Translations under genes and position numbers: made by a program
The notes under the pieces: generated by a model
Told to the model about the DNA's origin: nothing
Databases searched by the model: none
Seen by the model: the letters and a program-made list of their open reading frames with translations, nothing else
In this document: positions 1-7,382 of the stretch, piece by piece
Position numbering within the stretch: the first letter of the stretch is position 1
Layout of the letters: each line of letters starts with the position of its first letter
Source: Geothermobacter hydrogeniphilus
GTDB lineage: Bacteria; Desulfobacterota; Desulfuromonadia; Desulfuromonadales; Geothermobacteraceae
Assembly (NCBI RefSeq): GCF_002093115.1
Contig: NZ_NAAD01000014.1
Coordinates: forward strand, 1 to 64,000
Direction: 5' to 3'
DNA: 64,000 nt

Positions 1-59
1 ATCATGGCGCCTTGACGCCGATTTAGGTAGTGGGGGGAGACCATTTCATCAACAGCCTC

Positions 60-359
60 CTAGTGGTAGTCTTCTTCCCGTTGGTGCCGCACAGCTAAAA
101 TAGTGACAGTTTCATGGTCCTCGATCTCGAACAGGACAACATACCCCCTGGCTCCAAACGAAATGATCATCTCACGAAGCAGCGGATCTTCGGGGGTCGC
201 CTTCCGACAAGTGAAGGGGAAATCCTGCAGAAACTCAACCCCCTTTTCAATCGCGTCGAGAGCTTTCCGAGCCGCCGGGAGATCCTGCTCAACCAGAAAT
301 CCGTAGAGACGAACAATGTCGTCTTTGGCCGCCCTGGTATACCGAACCCGATAGCTCAC
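60..359 (-). CDS. ParE/RelE-family toxin of a toxin-antitoxin pair
   Basis: A 99-residue basic protein of the size and pattern of ParE/RelE toxins: an N-terminal MSYRVRYTRAAKDDI segment, an internal helical pair (about residues 15-45), and a C-terminal beta strand ending TVTILAVRHQREEDYH. Toxins of this fold act on DNA gyrase (ParE) or on ribosome-bound mRNA (RelE); the sequence alone does not decide which. Its start overlaps by 4 nt the end of the upstream gene on the same strand, which has a ribbon-helix-helix look, so the two are translationally coupled in antitoxin-toxin order. The pair sits at the edge of an AT-rich accessory stretch. Family assignment is fairly firm; target is unknown. 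Confidence 0.82.
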   Translation of the reverse strand: MSYRVRYTRAAKDDIVRLYGFLVEQDLPAARKALDAIEKGVEFLQDFPFTCRKATPEDPLLREMIISFGARGYVVLFEIEDHETVTILAVRHQREEDYH

Positions 360-628
360 TTTCGGCCATTCTCTTCCGCACGAGAGAGCATTGAACGCAA
401 CTCATCATGAACAGTCTCTGCTGAATAGTATTCCCCGGTTTGCAGAGCCTCATCTTTAGCGGCCAACCCCCGAGCGATAAATTCCTGCTGTTCTATGCGG
501 TGCCGGATACCAGCCCGCAATGATGCTTCCATAAAGCCGGAGAGCGTTTCCCCTTCACGTAAGACATTTTCAGCGGCCTTGCGCAGTTCAGGCTCAACTC
601 TCAAGGATGGGATTGTGGCTGATTTCAT
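356..628 (-). CDS. Ribbon-helix-helix antitoxin, ParD-like
   Basis: A 90-residue protein starting MKSATIPSLRVEPELRKAAE, which reads as a short beta strand followed by two helices, the layout of a ribbon-helix-helix DNA-binding domain (about residues 1-45). The charged C-terminal half would wrap the toxin. The start chosen is the ATG at 628, preceded by GGAGGTG; a longer open frame to 688 has no comparable ribosome binding site. It overlaps the toxin start by 4 nt. By family knowledge it neutralises the toxin and represses the shared promoter upstream of 628. Role is inferred from pairing and fold pattern. Confidence 0.78.
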   Translation of the reverse strand: MKSATIPSLRVEPELRKAAENVLREGETLSGFMEASLRAGIRHRIEQQEFIARGLAAKDEALQTGEYYSAETVHDELRSMLSRAEENGRK

Positions 629-715
629 GTCACACCTCCTTGCGATGCAATTGCAACTCATTTTAACAAGGAGGCCGACTGGAGGCAATGTGTAAATCGG
701 GCATCCTGCCAGGGT

Positions 716-1063
716 TCATAACTCGATTTTTTCGGTTAGTTCTTTAGATATTTTCCTCATCATTTTTGCTGCTATTGGTTCGAGAATATCACCTGAGAAA
801 CTCTGCGGTTTTATGTAACCAGCCTCTTTGAATTTTTCAGTGGTGTAAAGATATTCTAGATATGCCTCTATTCGCTCAGGTTTTGTAGATTTTCTTCTGA
901 GTTGTTTTTTGAAACTTTCTTGGAATCTCTTAATTTCTTTATCAGTCACATATTCATATGTCTCTTCAAGGAAGAGAGCTGCAAATTCATTTTGACTAAG
1001 ACCAATTTTTTTTAGCCAGGATTTTAGCTCGGATTGTTTTTCAGAAATTTTATTTTTATTCAT
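716..1063 (-). CDS. Hypothetical protein, 115 aa, lysine-rich
   Basis: I do not recognise this protein. It is 115 residues, helix-rich and strongly charged, with many lysines and glutamates. The N-terminal stretch (about residues 8-30, around LKKIGLSQNEFAALFLEE) vaguely resembles the first helices of a helix-turn-helix domain, but the remainder does not continue as a clear HTH_3 protein. Codon use is AT-rich, unlike the GC-rich genes after 3.5 kb, which suggests foreign origin. It is transcribed away from the two small plus-strand genes that follow. No function is proposed. Confidence 0.55.
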   Translation of the reverse strand: MNKNKISEKQSELKSWLKKIGLSQNEFAALFLEETYEYVTDKEIKRFQESFKKQLRRKSTKPERIEAYLEYLYTTEKFKEAGYIKPQSFSGDILEPIAAKMMRKISKELTEKIEL

Positions 1064-1146
1064 GTTCTGTCCCCGTTTGTCCCTAATGCCCTTTATAGAC
1101 TCACCTCAAGCTGGGAGGCGAAGACACCCGAGAAAGGAGAGTTAAA

Positions 1147-1293
1147 ATGGCAAAAGGAAGCAAAACACCGATGACCCCAAAGGCTGCTGCAAGAATCCAA
1201 GGAGCCAATGCTAAAGCAAATGGAGGGAAAGTTTCAAAAGGATCTTTCCCTGCAAGGGCTCAAGCCGCGGCAGCAAAAAACGGCAAAAAATAA
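1147..1293 (+). CDS. Small SMP-domain-like basic protein, 48 aa
   Basis: A 48-residue lysine- and alanine-rich protein preceded by a good ribosome binding site (AGAAAGGAGAG). The core reads MTPKAAARIQGANAKANGG and then SFPARAQAAAAKN, the pattern I associate with the short bacterial seed-maturation-protein (SMP) domain family, small proteins of unknown role in plasmids and many chromosomes. Predicted pI is very high. A second tiny gene, acidic instead of basic, starts 21 nt downstream with its own GGGAGG, so the two form an operon closed by the hairpin at 1472-1499. Family call by eye; function unknown. Confidence 0.72.
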   Translation: MAKGSKTPMTPKAAARIQGANAKANGGKVSKGSFPARAQAAAAKNGKK

Positions 1294-1314
1294 ACCTGAG
1301 ACTGGGAGGTCATT

Positions 1315-1449
1315 ATGCCAGACACATCAAACATGAGTCAGGAAGAACTGAATGTTTGGTCAGATATTAACAACCCAAATAATGATGCTGATATGGATGA
1401 TTGGGCTGATGCTCACAATCCAAATAACGATGACTATTTAGGCGATTAG
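1315..1449 (+). CDS. Small acidic protein built of two 15-residue repeats, 44 aa
   Basis: A 44-residue acidic protein with a clear ribosome binding site (GGGAGG, 6 nt before the ATG). After a 14-residue lead, the rest is exactly two tandem 15-residue units: WSDINNPNNDADMDD (15-29) and WADAHNPNNDDYLGD (30-44). The NPNND core is identical in both and is surrounded by Asp, a pattern that could bind calcium or act as a polyanion, but that is speculation. It lies directly behind the basic SMP-like gene. NPNN-repeat small proteins occur elsewhere in bacteria as far as I recall, without an assigned role. Confidence 0.68.
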   Translation: MPDTSNMSQEELNVWSDINNPNNDADMDDWADAHNPNNDDYLGD

Positions 1450-1471
1450 CAAGGGGCCTCCCAGCCCTTGG

Positions 1472-1499
1472 GGGCAGGCCAAAGGCCTGCCCTCTTTTT
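1472..1499 (+). terminator. Rho-independent terminator after the two small genes
   Basis: A perfect 9-bp stem, GGGCAGGCC and GGCCTGCCC, closes a 3-nt AAA loop and is followed by TCTTTTTC. It lies 22 nt behind the stop of the acidic small gene and ends at the stop codon of the convergent gene. The U-run is on the plus strand only. Confidence 0.88.
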
Positions 1500-1897
1500 C
1501 AATTGATGTTGGCAACCGCATGCTGTCTAAACTTTGCCATGAATTTTCTTTGGTTCTCTTTAAAATCAGAATATGAAAAATCATCTTGAGTTTCTTCCAG
1601 GGCACTGATGCATGCGTCCCTCTTTTTTTTCATAGCATTCCATTTCATTATGCCGTTGTAGGAATTTATGCATTGATCGATTAGTGCATATTCAATTTTG
1701 GCTGGATATCTGTTCTCGTCAGTAAAGTGCACATAAGTACGAGCCCCACCTATGGTTAAGAGGACCAGCATGAAGGCAGGAATTAGTGGTTTGATGAAAG
1801 TGTAGCCATCAAGGGGCTTGTCGCAATACTGGCACTTGGTTTCATCATTGATAATAAATTCGTTGTCTTTTTGACATTCCGGGCAAGTAATTTTCAT
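1499..1897 (-). CDS. Zinc-ribbon membrane protein of unknown function, 132 aa
   Basis: The N-terminus carries a four-cysteine zinc ribbon: CPEC at residues 5-8 and CQYC at about 22-25. Residues about 36-55 (IPAFMLVLLTIGGARTYVHF) form one membrane segment, and the remaining 75 residues are a charged helical tail with two more cysteines. The layout is a cytoplasmic zinc ribbon, one membrane helix and a periplasmic tail. The gene is AT-rich like its neighbours. I know no function for it; zinc-ribbon plus single-helix proteins are often accessory-region hypotheticals. Confidence 0.62.
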   Translation of the reverse strand: MKITCPECQKDNEFIINDETKCQYCDKPLDGYTFIKPLIPAFMLVLLTIGGARTYVHFTDENRYPAKIEYALIDQCINSYNGIMKWNAMKKKRDACISALEETQDDFSYSDFKENQRKFMAKFRQHAVANIN

Positions 1898-2174
1898 AAT
1901 TGGTTCTTGAATTATAATGAGGACGTAGAAAAAATTTACCGTCTATTGTGATTGAAAAAAATGGCTTCTCAATTTGCTCTCAGATCGATTTTCTTTGTTC
2001 TTCGAATGGTTTTGTAGTCCTAAGTATTCAGCAATTATTCTATCTTCGAGGTTTTTCTACAGTCTCAACGGTTCTTGACAAGCGGCGGCGACAAGAAGGT
2101 TCGGCCTACCAGCGCAATTTAGATTTTGCTTTTCGGGAAGCACACAGTCATTTTCCGCCCGTTTGATTTTGTGA

Positions 2175-2888
2175 TTAGCCATTATTTTCTTCAAAAGGGG
2201 ATTCAATTAAACTTAACAACGCACCACCGATACCAGATGTACGCTGTTGGGTTAGCCCTGTGCCTGACATTGTTGTGTGCATATGATCAGTGTTCACCAG
2301 GCCTCTCGTATAAAGATCTTTCCAGATTTGGTCGTAAAAATCTCTGCGACCTTTTAATTCAGGACAAGCCGCTTCGAGAATGCTCGATAAGCCGCCTATG
2401 GACATATTTGGCCATGGACGATTGTTTGCTTCAAACCACGCAAGTGGGTTATGGAAAATTTTCAAAATTCGAATATGCCAGTCCGTGAATGTCTCGATGA
2501 GATCGAGACAAATTTGCCTGATTGCCTCTTCAGGCGGGTTCGGCAGAGCTGTGTTAAGGATTGCGTTTTTGAGGGCTTGTCTTTTTTCAGTTTGGCTATT
2601 TCTTACAGCAATTTGGCTCGCGTGCATGACTGTATCAATGAAGTCAGGGTTGTTCTGAAGTGCTTCAAGTGAAACTTCAAATTGCTCTTCTAGCATTTGA
2701 AGTGCCTCCCCAACTTCCTCCATCCAGACAATGCGGCGTTTTTCGAGAGGTGGATTTATCAGAGCAGAAAACAGTTCAGCAGCGGGGCCACCAACATAAG
2801 GAACGGCGGACAGGCCTGCCCGAGCAATCGCATGGGCCGCATCACCAACAGTTTTTGACGGTGGGGAATACTTTTTGCCGTCTGTCAT
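2175..2888 (-). CDS. Hypothetical protein with PLEKRR motif, 237 aa
   Basis: A 237-residue protein starting at an ATG preceded by AAAGGAAAATTC. Near the N-terminus it has a hydrophobic Gly/Ala stretch (about residues 22-40, around AVPYVGGPAAELFSALI) followed by NPPLEKRRIVWMEEVGEAL, a combination I have seen in unassigned proteins of genomic islands. The middle is helical and the C-terminus resembles a small helical domain with conserved Trp residues. No catalytic motif is visible. Function unknown; it may belong to a defence or stress accessory region, which is only a guess from context. Confidence 0.6.
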   Translation of the reverse strand: MTDGKKYSPPSKTVGDAAHAIARAGLSAVPYVGGPAAELFSALINPPLEKRRIVWMEEVGEALQMLEEQFEVSLEALQNNPDFIDTVMHASQIAVRNSQTEKRQALKNAILNTALPNPPEEAIRQICLDLIETFTDWHIRILKIFHNPLAWFEANNRPWPNMSIGGLSSILEAACPELKGRRDFYDQIWKDLYTRGLVNTDHMHTTMSGTGLTQQRTSGIGGALLSLIESPFEENNG

Positions 2889-3587
2889 GAATTTTCCTTT
2901 GAATGGCTAACAGGGGTTAGACAGTGACTGCCTTTTGTATAAGGCCGCCACTGTGTTATTAAATATGGCAGTGGAAAGAGTTTCTTTGGTATTCTATATT
3001 TCTCCAAAAACGCAAAAAGCCGCCCCAACTGCGATTGCAGCGGGTGCGGCTTTTTGATTCTGGTGCGGATGCCTTCCGCTCATGGCCCCCTCCATTACCA
3101 GCAGATCAATAAAACACCTATCTTTCTAGCATGTTTCGCCGCCATGAACAAGAAACAACTGCCGCCGGCGATCGGGACGGCCCGCATTCTGACCCCGGTG
3201 GGAACCTCCGAACCGAGCTGCCGCCGGTGACCGAACCGGGAGAGCGGCACGCCGCTGTCGTTCCTCTAGACATGTTGTCGCAATGGGGCCCAAATCCACC
3301 GGCAATTTCGGGATTCGGCTGTCGTTACGGCTGAATCTGCTTCGTTGCCTGCACCGCTTCGGTGCTCAACGCAGCTCGGCTGCGTCTGCGCCCGAATCGG
3401 CGCGGCGCCTCGCAGCTCCACCCGTTCCGCCACCCTCGGTCCACAAAACCGCCGGTGGATTTGAGCAGGGCCTTTTCACTTGCTTTTTATGGTGTGAAAT
3501 GGTTGATTACTCGATGATCCCTGAATCGGTGAACAGATTGCCGGCGAACAGCGCAAACCACTGATTCAGGTAATCTTTTGTATTTCC
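2889..3587. other. Gene-free stretch with a terminator and inverted motif
   Basis: About 700 bases without a convincing gene. It holds the promoter side of the 237-aa gene, a bidirectional terminator (3014-3055), and a GC-rich section from 3140 that contains only short overlapping open frames with no ribosome binding sites, possibly the remnant of a lost gene. At 3520-3532 CCTGAATCGGTGA and at 3558-3570 its inverted partner CCACTGATTCAGG bracket the sequence just before the ClC gene. The base composition changes here from AT-rich to GC-rich, marking the end of the accessory region. Confidence 0.5.
3014..3055. terminator. Bidirectional Rho-independent terminator
   Basis: AAAAAGCCGC (3014-3023) pairs perfectly with GCGGCTTTTT (3046-3055), giving a 10-bp stem with T-runs on both strands. 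It separates the accessory genes from the ClC gene. No gene ends immediately beside it, so its parent transcript is not clear. Confidence 0.75.
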
Positions 3588-5393
3588 ATGACTATGAACC
3601 CCTACCTGCTGCTGAAAAACTTCCTGCAAGAAATGGATGTCCGCTCCATGGGGCGGCCGCTGCTGTTGTCGTCGCTGGTCGGCATCGTCGCCGGACTCGG
3701 CGCGCTGTTCTTCTACGCCGGGGTCCACTGGGCCAACGAGCTGTTCCTCAGCGGCTGGGCCGGCTATCATCCGCCGCCGATCTCCACGGATCTCTCCGAC
3801 GCCTCGCCGATCATCTCGCTGGCGATGGAGTACCGCTGGTTCCTGTTCCTGATTCCGGCCCTCGGCGGGCTGGTCTCCGGCTACCTGGTCTTCAAATACG
3901 CTCCGGAGGCCGAGGGGCACGGCACCGACGGCGCCATCGACGCCTTTCACAACAAGGGCGGGCAGATCCGCGGCCGGGTGCCGATCATCAAGTCGATCGC
4001 CTCGATCGTCACCATCGGCACCGGCGGCAGCGCCGGCAAGGAGGGTCCGATCGCCCAGATCGGTGCCGGGTTCGGTTCCTTTCTTGCCGCGAAACTGAAA
4101 CTGGATGCCGCCGACCGCCGCATCCTGCTGCTGGCCGGGATGGCCGGCGGCATCGGCGCCACTTTCCGCGCCCCGCTGGGCGGCGCCCTGTTCGCCGTCG
4201 AAGTCCTCTACCAGGACCCGGAATTTGAACATGAAGGTCTGATCCCGAGCATCATCGCCTCGATCGTCGCCTACTCGCTGTTCGGCAGTCTGACCGGCTG
4301 GCAGCCGCTGCTGGTCACCCCGCACTTCGTCTTCGAACATCCCCGCGAGCTGGTGCTGTTCTTCGTGCTCGGCATCCTCTGCGCCAGCGTCGGCAAGTTC
4401 TACGTCAAGTTTTTCTACGGCGTGCAGAAACTGTTTCACGCCATCCGCATCGACCCGATCTTCAAACCGGCCATCGGCGGCCTGCTGCTCGGCCTGCTGG
4501 CCCTGGCGGTACCGCAGGTACTCGGCTCCGGCTACGGCATGGTGCAGGCCGCCCTCTACGGCAAGGTCGCCATCTGGGTGATGCTGGTGGTCGCCTTCGC
4601 CAAGATCGTCGCCACCAGCCTAACCATCTCGTCGGGCGGCTCCGGCGGCGTTTTCGCCCCCTCGCTGGTGATCGGCGCGATGCTCGGCGGCGCCTTCGGA
4701 CTGGCCGCCGAGGCCCTGTTTCCGGCGATGGTTCTGGACCCCCGCGCCTACGTGCTGATCGGCATGGCCGGCTTCTTCGCCGGGGTCTCCAACACTCCCA
4801 TCGCCACCCTGATCATGGTCTCCGAACTGACCGGCAACTACGCCCTGCTGGCGCCGCTGATGCTGGTCTGCGTGGTGGCGATGATCGCCTTCCGCAAGAA
4901 CACCATCTACTGCAAACAGGTCGCCAGCCGGATCGACTCCCCCGCCCACCTCGGCGATTTCGTCATCGACGTGCTGGAAGGACTGAAGGTCGCGGACCTG
5001 GCGGAATACGGCCGGAAACCCCACCAGGTGGCCGAACACAAGACTCTCTCCGACATCCTCGAAGAGATCGCCGACGCCGAGGGCGCCTACTACCCGATCG
5101 TCGACAGCAACGGCAATATGACCGGCATTTTCTCGGTCAACGACATCCGCCGCATCCTCGCCGAGGATCTGCCGCCGACCCTGGTGCTGGCGCGCGACAT
5201 CGCCAACGCCAACGTCATCACCGCCCGCCCCGACGAGACCCTCACCGACGTGCTGCGCAAGCTGACCAGCCGTGGGCTGGAAGAGATCCCGGTGATGAAC
5301 ATCAGCGACCCGCGCAAGGTACACTTCATGCTCTCCCGCCGCGCCGTACTGGCCCGCTACGCCAGCGAACTGGAAAAACGCAAGGGCCGGTAG
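3588..5393 (+). CDS. ClC-type chloride channel/antiporter with CBS domain pair
   Basis: A 601-residue membrane protein. The ClC core covers about residues 20-440, with the filter segment GTGGSAGKEGPIAQIG (the GKEGP motif carries the gating glutamate) and GGSGGVFAP (the GxFxP element). In place of the usual GSGIP loop there is GHGTDGAI, a variation found in some ClC branches. Residues about 460-590 form two CBS domains, which in this family bind adenine nucleotides and regulate transport. It would move chloride, possibly coupled to protons, across the inner membrane. Start is ATG 3588 or the second in-frame ATG 6 nt later. The gene stands alone. Confidence 0.9.
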   Translation: MTMNPYLLLKNFLQEMDVRSMGRPLLLSSLVGIVAGLGALFFYAGVHWANELFLSGWAGYHPPPISTDLSDASPIISLAMEYRWFLFLIPALGGLVSGYLVFKYAPEAEGHGTDGAIDAFHNKGGQIRGRVPIIKSIASIVTIGTGGSAGKEGPIAQIGAGFGSFLAAKLKLDAADRRILLLAGMAGGIGATFRAPLGGALFAVEVLYQDPEFEHEGLIPSIIASIVAYSLFGSLTGWQPLLVTPHFVFEHPRELVLFFVLGILCASVGKFYVKFFYGVQKLFHAIRIDPIFKPAIGGLLLGLLALAVPQVLGSGYGMVQAALYGKVAIWVMLVVAFAKIVATSLTISSGGSGGVFAPSLVIGAMLGGAFGLAAEALFPAMVLDPRAYVLIGMAGFFAGVSNTPIATLIMVSELTGNYALLAPLMLVCVVAMIAFRKNTIYCKQVASRIDSPAHLGDFVIDVLEGLKVADLAEYGRKPHQVAEHKTLSDILEEIADAEGAYYPIVDSNGNMTGIFSVNDIRRILAEDLPPTLVLARDIANANVITARPDETLTDVLRKLTSRGLEEIPVMNISDPRKVHFMLSRRAVLARYASELEKRKGR

Positions 5394-5513
5394 AATCCTC
5401 CCGGTCATTCCCCGAAGAAAAAGATGGTAAAATGAGAGGCGTCAGCGCCGCCCGACTGACAACAGCGGGAAAAAACCGGCAATTGTCACCCCGCTGACAG
5501 CCGGTGTATTTTT

Positions 5514-5544
5514 TTGATGCAAAATCGGACCCGAGGAGTATAAT
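5514..5544 (+). promoter_or_regulatory. Candidate sigma-70 promoter of the yceI-PKS operon
   Basis: A perfect -10 hexamer TATAAT (5539-5544) lies 40 bases before the yceI-like start. The best -35 candidate, TTGATG (5514-5519), is 19 bp away, longer than ideal, so the promoter may depend on its -10 or on an activator. It is the only good promoter seen before the four-gene operon. Confidence 0.5.
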
Positions 5545-5583
5545 TCTGACCATTGTTGTCAACTTTCGTCGGAGATTCATCCC

Positions 5584-6162
5584 ATGCGCGTCCTGATCAT
5601 CCTGGCGACACTGCTTCTGCTGAGTGTCCCGGCCATCGCCACGCCCCTGTCGGGGAAATGTGAAATCCTCTTTTTCGGTTCTTCAACCCTGCACGACTTT
5701 GAGGGCAAAGGCAGCTGCGCCCCCTTCACCCTCGAAATAGAGCCGGACGGCAACCTCGACGACACCGGCATCGCCGTTCCGGTCGCCTCCATGGACACCG
5801 ACAACGACAGTCGCGACGAAAATATGCGCGAGATGTTCGAAGCGGACAAATATCCGCGCATCATCGGCCACCTGCAATCGACGGCTGTCAAAGACCTGCG
5901 CACCCAGCTGCACCATGCTTTCGACAACGGCGGCACCTTCCCGCTGTCGCTGCGCATCCGTGACACCGAACAGCAGCTGAACGCCAGGGTGCTGCAACTG
6001 GTCGATACCCCCAAGGCCTTCAGCGTCGATTTTGAATTCCCGCTGTCGCTGGACAGCTATCACCTGGATCCCCCGTCGATCCTGTTCATCTCCGTTGACG
6101 ACGAGATCAGGGTTCAGGTCAAACTGCATCTCGCCCCCCTGCCGACCCGCTGGCAGCCCTGA
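5584..6162 (+). CDS. YceI-family periplasmic lipid-binding protein
   Basis: A 192-residue exported protein. Residues 1-19 are a signal peptide (MRVLIILATLLLLSVPAIA), and the rest has the YceI beta-barrel pattern: FFGSSTLHDFEGKG near the N-terminus, the NMREMFEADKYPRI segment in the middle and alternating strands to the end. YceI proteins are lipocalin-like and, where a structure is known, hold an isoprenoid or other amphiphile in the barrel. The next gene, a type III polyketide synthase, begins 23 nt after the stop, so the two are probably co-transcribed. That suggests, as inference, that this protein carries the lipid product or its precursor in the periplasm. Confidence 0.82.
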   Translation: MRVLIILATLLLLSVPAIATPLSGKCEILFFGSSTLHDFEGKGSCAPFTLEIEPDGNLDDTGIAVPVASMDTDNDSRDENMREMFEADKYPRIIGHLQSTAVKDLRTQLHHAFDNGGTFPLSLRIRDTEQQLNARVLQLVDTPKAFSVDFEFPLSLDSYHLDPPSILFISVDDEIRVQVKLHLAPLPTRWQP

Positions 6163-6185
6163 CCCGAAAACAAGGAAAAACCTTC

Positions 6186-7280
6186 ATGCTCCCCTCGATC
6201 CACGCCATTGCAACCGCCACTCCTGATATCGCCTACGACCAGAAAGAGGTCGGCAGCTGGATGCAGGAACTGGCCGGCGACAACCAGCAGCGCCGCATTC
6301 TCAAGGCCCTCTACCGTTCCAGCGGCATTGCCACCCGCCACAGCGTAATTCCCGGTTTCGGCCGGGATTTCTTTATCCAGGGCAGCAACGGACAACTGGC
6401 GGAACCCGGCACCGGCGCCCGCAATGACATCTACACCCGCGAAGCCCGGAAGCTCGGTCTCAAAGCCGGGCATGCTCTGCTGGAAAAAGCGGCAGGGTTT
6501 ACACCGACTGAAATCACCCACGTGGTGACCGCCTCCTGCACCGGCTTCTTCAATCCCGGCCTGGATTATTACCTGGTCCGGGAACTCGGATTGCCCACTT
6601 CGACAGAACGCTACCATCTCGGCTTCATGGGCTGTTACGCCGCTTTCCCGGCGCTGCGCATGGCGGACCAGTTCTGCCGGGCGAATCCGGAGGCGGTGGT
6701 GCTGGTCCTCTGCCTGGAACTCTGCTCGCTGCATATCCAGCTCGGCGGCCGCGAAGATCAGCTGCTGGCCAACGCGCTGTTCGCCGACGGCGCGGCGGCC
6801 GCCCTGGTCAGCGCCCGGCCGCCGCGCACCGGGCAGACGGTCCTCGAACTGGAACGCTTCCAGTCGGCACTGGTGCCATCCGGTGAAACGGACATGGCCT
6901 GGACCGTCGGCGACAAGGGCTTCGACATCGCCCTGTCGAGCTACGTACCGAAGATCCTCGGCGCCAACATCGGCGGCGTGGTCGACGAACTGCTGGACGC
7001 GGGCGGCAGCCGCCGCGACCGGATCGGCGACTGGGCGGTCCACCCGGGAGGAAAATCGATCATCGACCAGGTCGGCAAGGCCCTGCAGTTGCGTCCGGAG
7101 CAGTTGGAAGCCCCCCGCGCGGTGTTGCGCGACTTCGGCAACATGAGCAGCGCCACGATCCTCTTCGTACTGCAGCGGCTGCTGGCCGAAAGCCACAGCG
7201 CCGAAGAGCAGATCTGCGCCATGGCCTTCGGCCCCGGGCTGACGGTAGAACTGGGGCTGTTGCGGCGGCGCCGGGGCTAG
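6186..7280 (+). CDS. Type III polyketide synthase (chalcone/stilbene synthase family)
   Basis: A 364-residue cytoplasmic ketosynthase of the usual length for type III PKS. The catalytic triad can be seen: cysteine in LGFMGCYAAFPALRM (about residue 155), histidine in WAVHPGGKS (about 283) and asparagine in GNMSSATILF (about 318). ASCTGFFNPGLDYY and the C-terminal AFGPGLTVELGLL are also family marks. Such enzymes extend an acyl-CoA or acyl-ACP starter with malonyl-CoA to give alkylresorcinols, alkylpyrones or similar. The context (YceI protein, RND exporter, UbiE-like methyltransferase) points to a long-chain lipid product that is methylated and exported. The starter and ring type cannot be read from sequence. 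Confidence 0.9.
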   Translation: MLPSIHAIATATPDIAYDQKEVGSWMQELAGDNQQRRILKALYRSSGIATRHSVIPGFGRDFFIQGSNGQLAEPGTGARNDIYTREARKLGLKAGHALLEKAAGFTPTEITHVVTASCTGFFNPGLDYYLVRELGLPTSTERYHLGFMGCYAAFPALRMADQFCRANPEAVVLVLCLELCSLHIQLGGREDQLLANALFADGAAAALVSARPPRTGQTVLELERFQSALVPSGETDMAWTVGDKGFDIALSSYVPKILGANIGGVVDELLDAGGSRRDRIGDWAVHPGGKSIIDQVGKALQLRPEQLEAPRAVLRDFGNMSSATILFVLQRLLAESHSAEEQICAMAFGPGLTVELGLLRRRRG

Positions 7281-7382
7281 GCGGATGAAAACCATCCACC
7301 TGACGCGGCCCTGCCCGCCCCCCGCCTCCACTATGGCGACCTTTCCCGGAGCTTTGACCACCCCGGGCGTCCGGACCGGGAC

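Noticed and set aside
1948-2488. Plus-strand frames of 72 and 120 codons opposite and beside the 237-aa gene
   Set aside because: They overlap the better supported minus-strand gene, lack binding sites and have Cys/Leu-rich translations without pattern.
3131-3564. Short GC-rich frames before the ClC gene
   Set aside because: No binding sites, no recognisable protein pattern, several overlapping frames of similar quality; at best a gene remnant.
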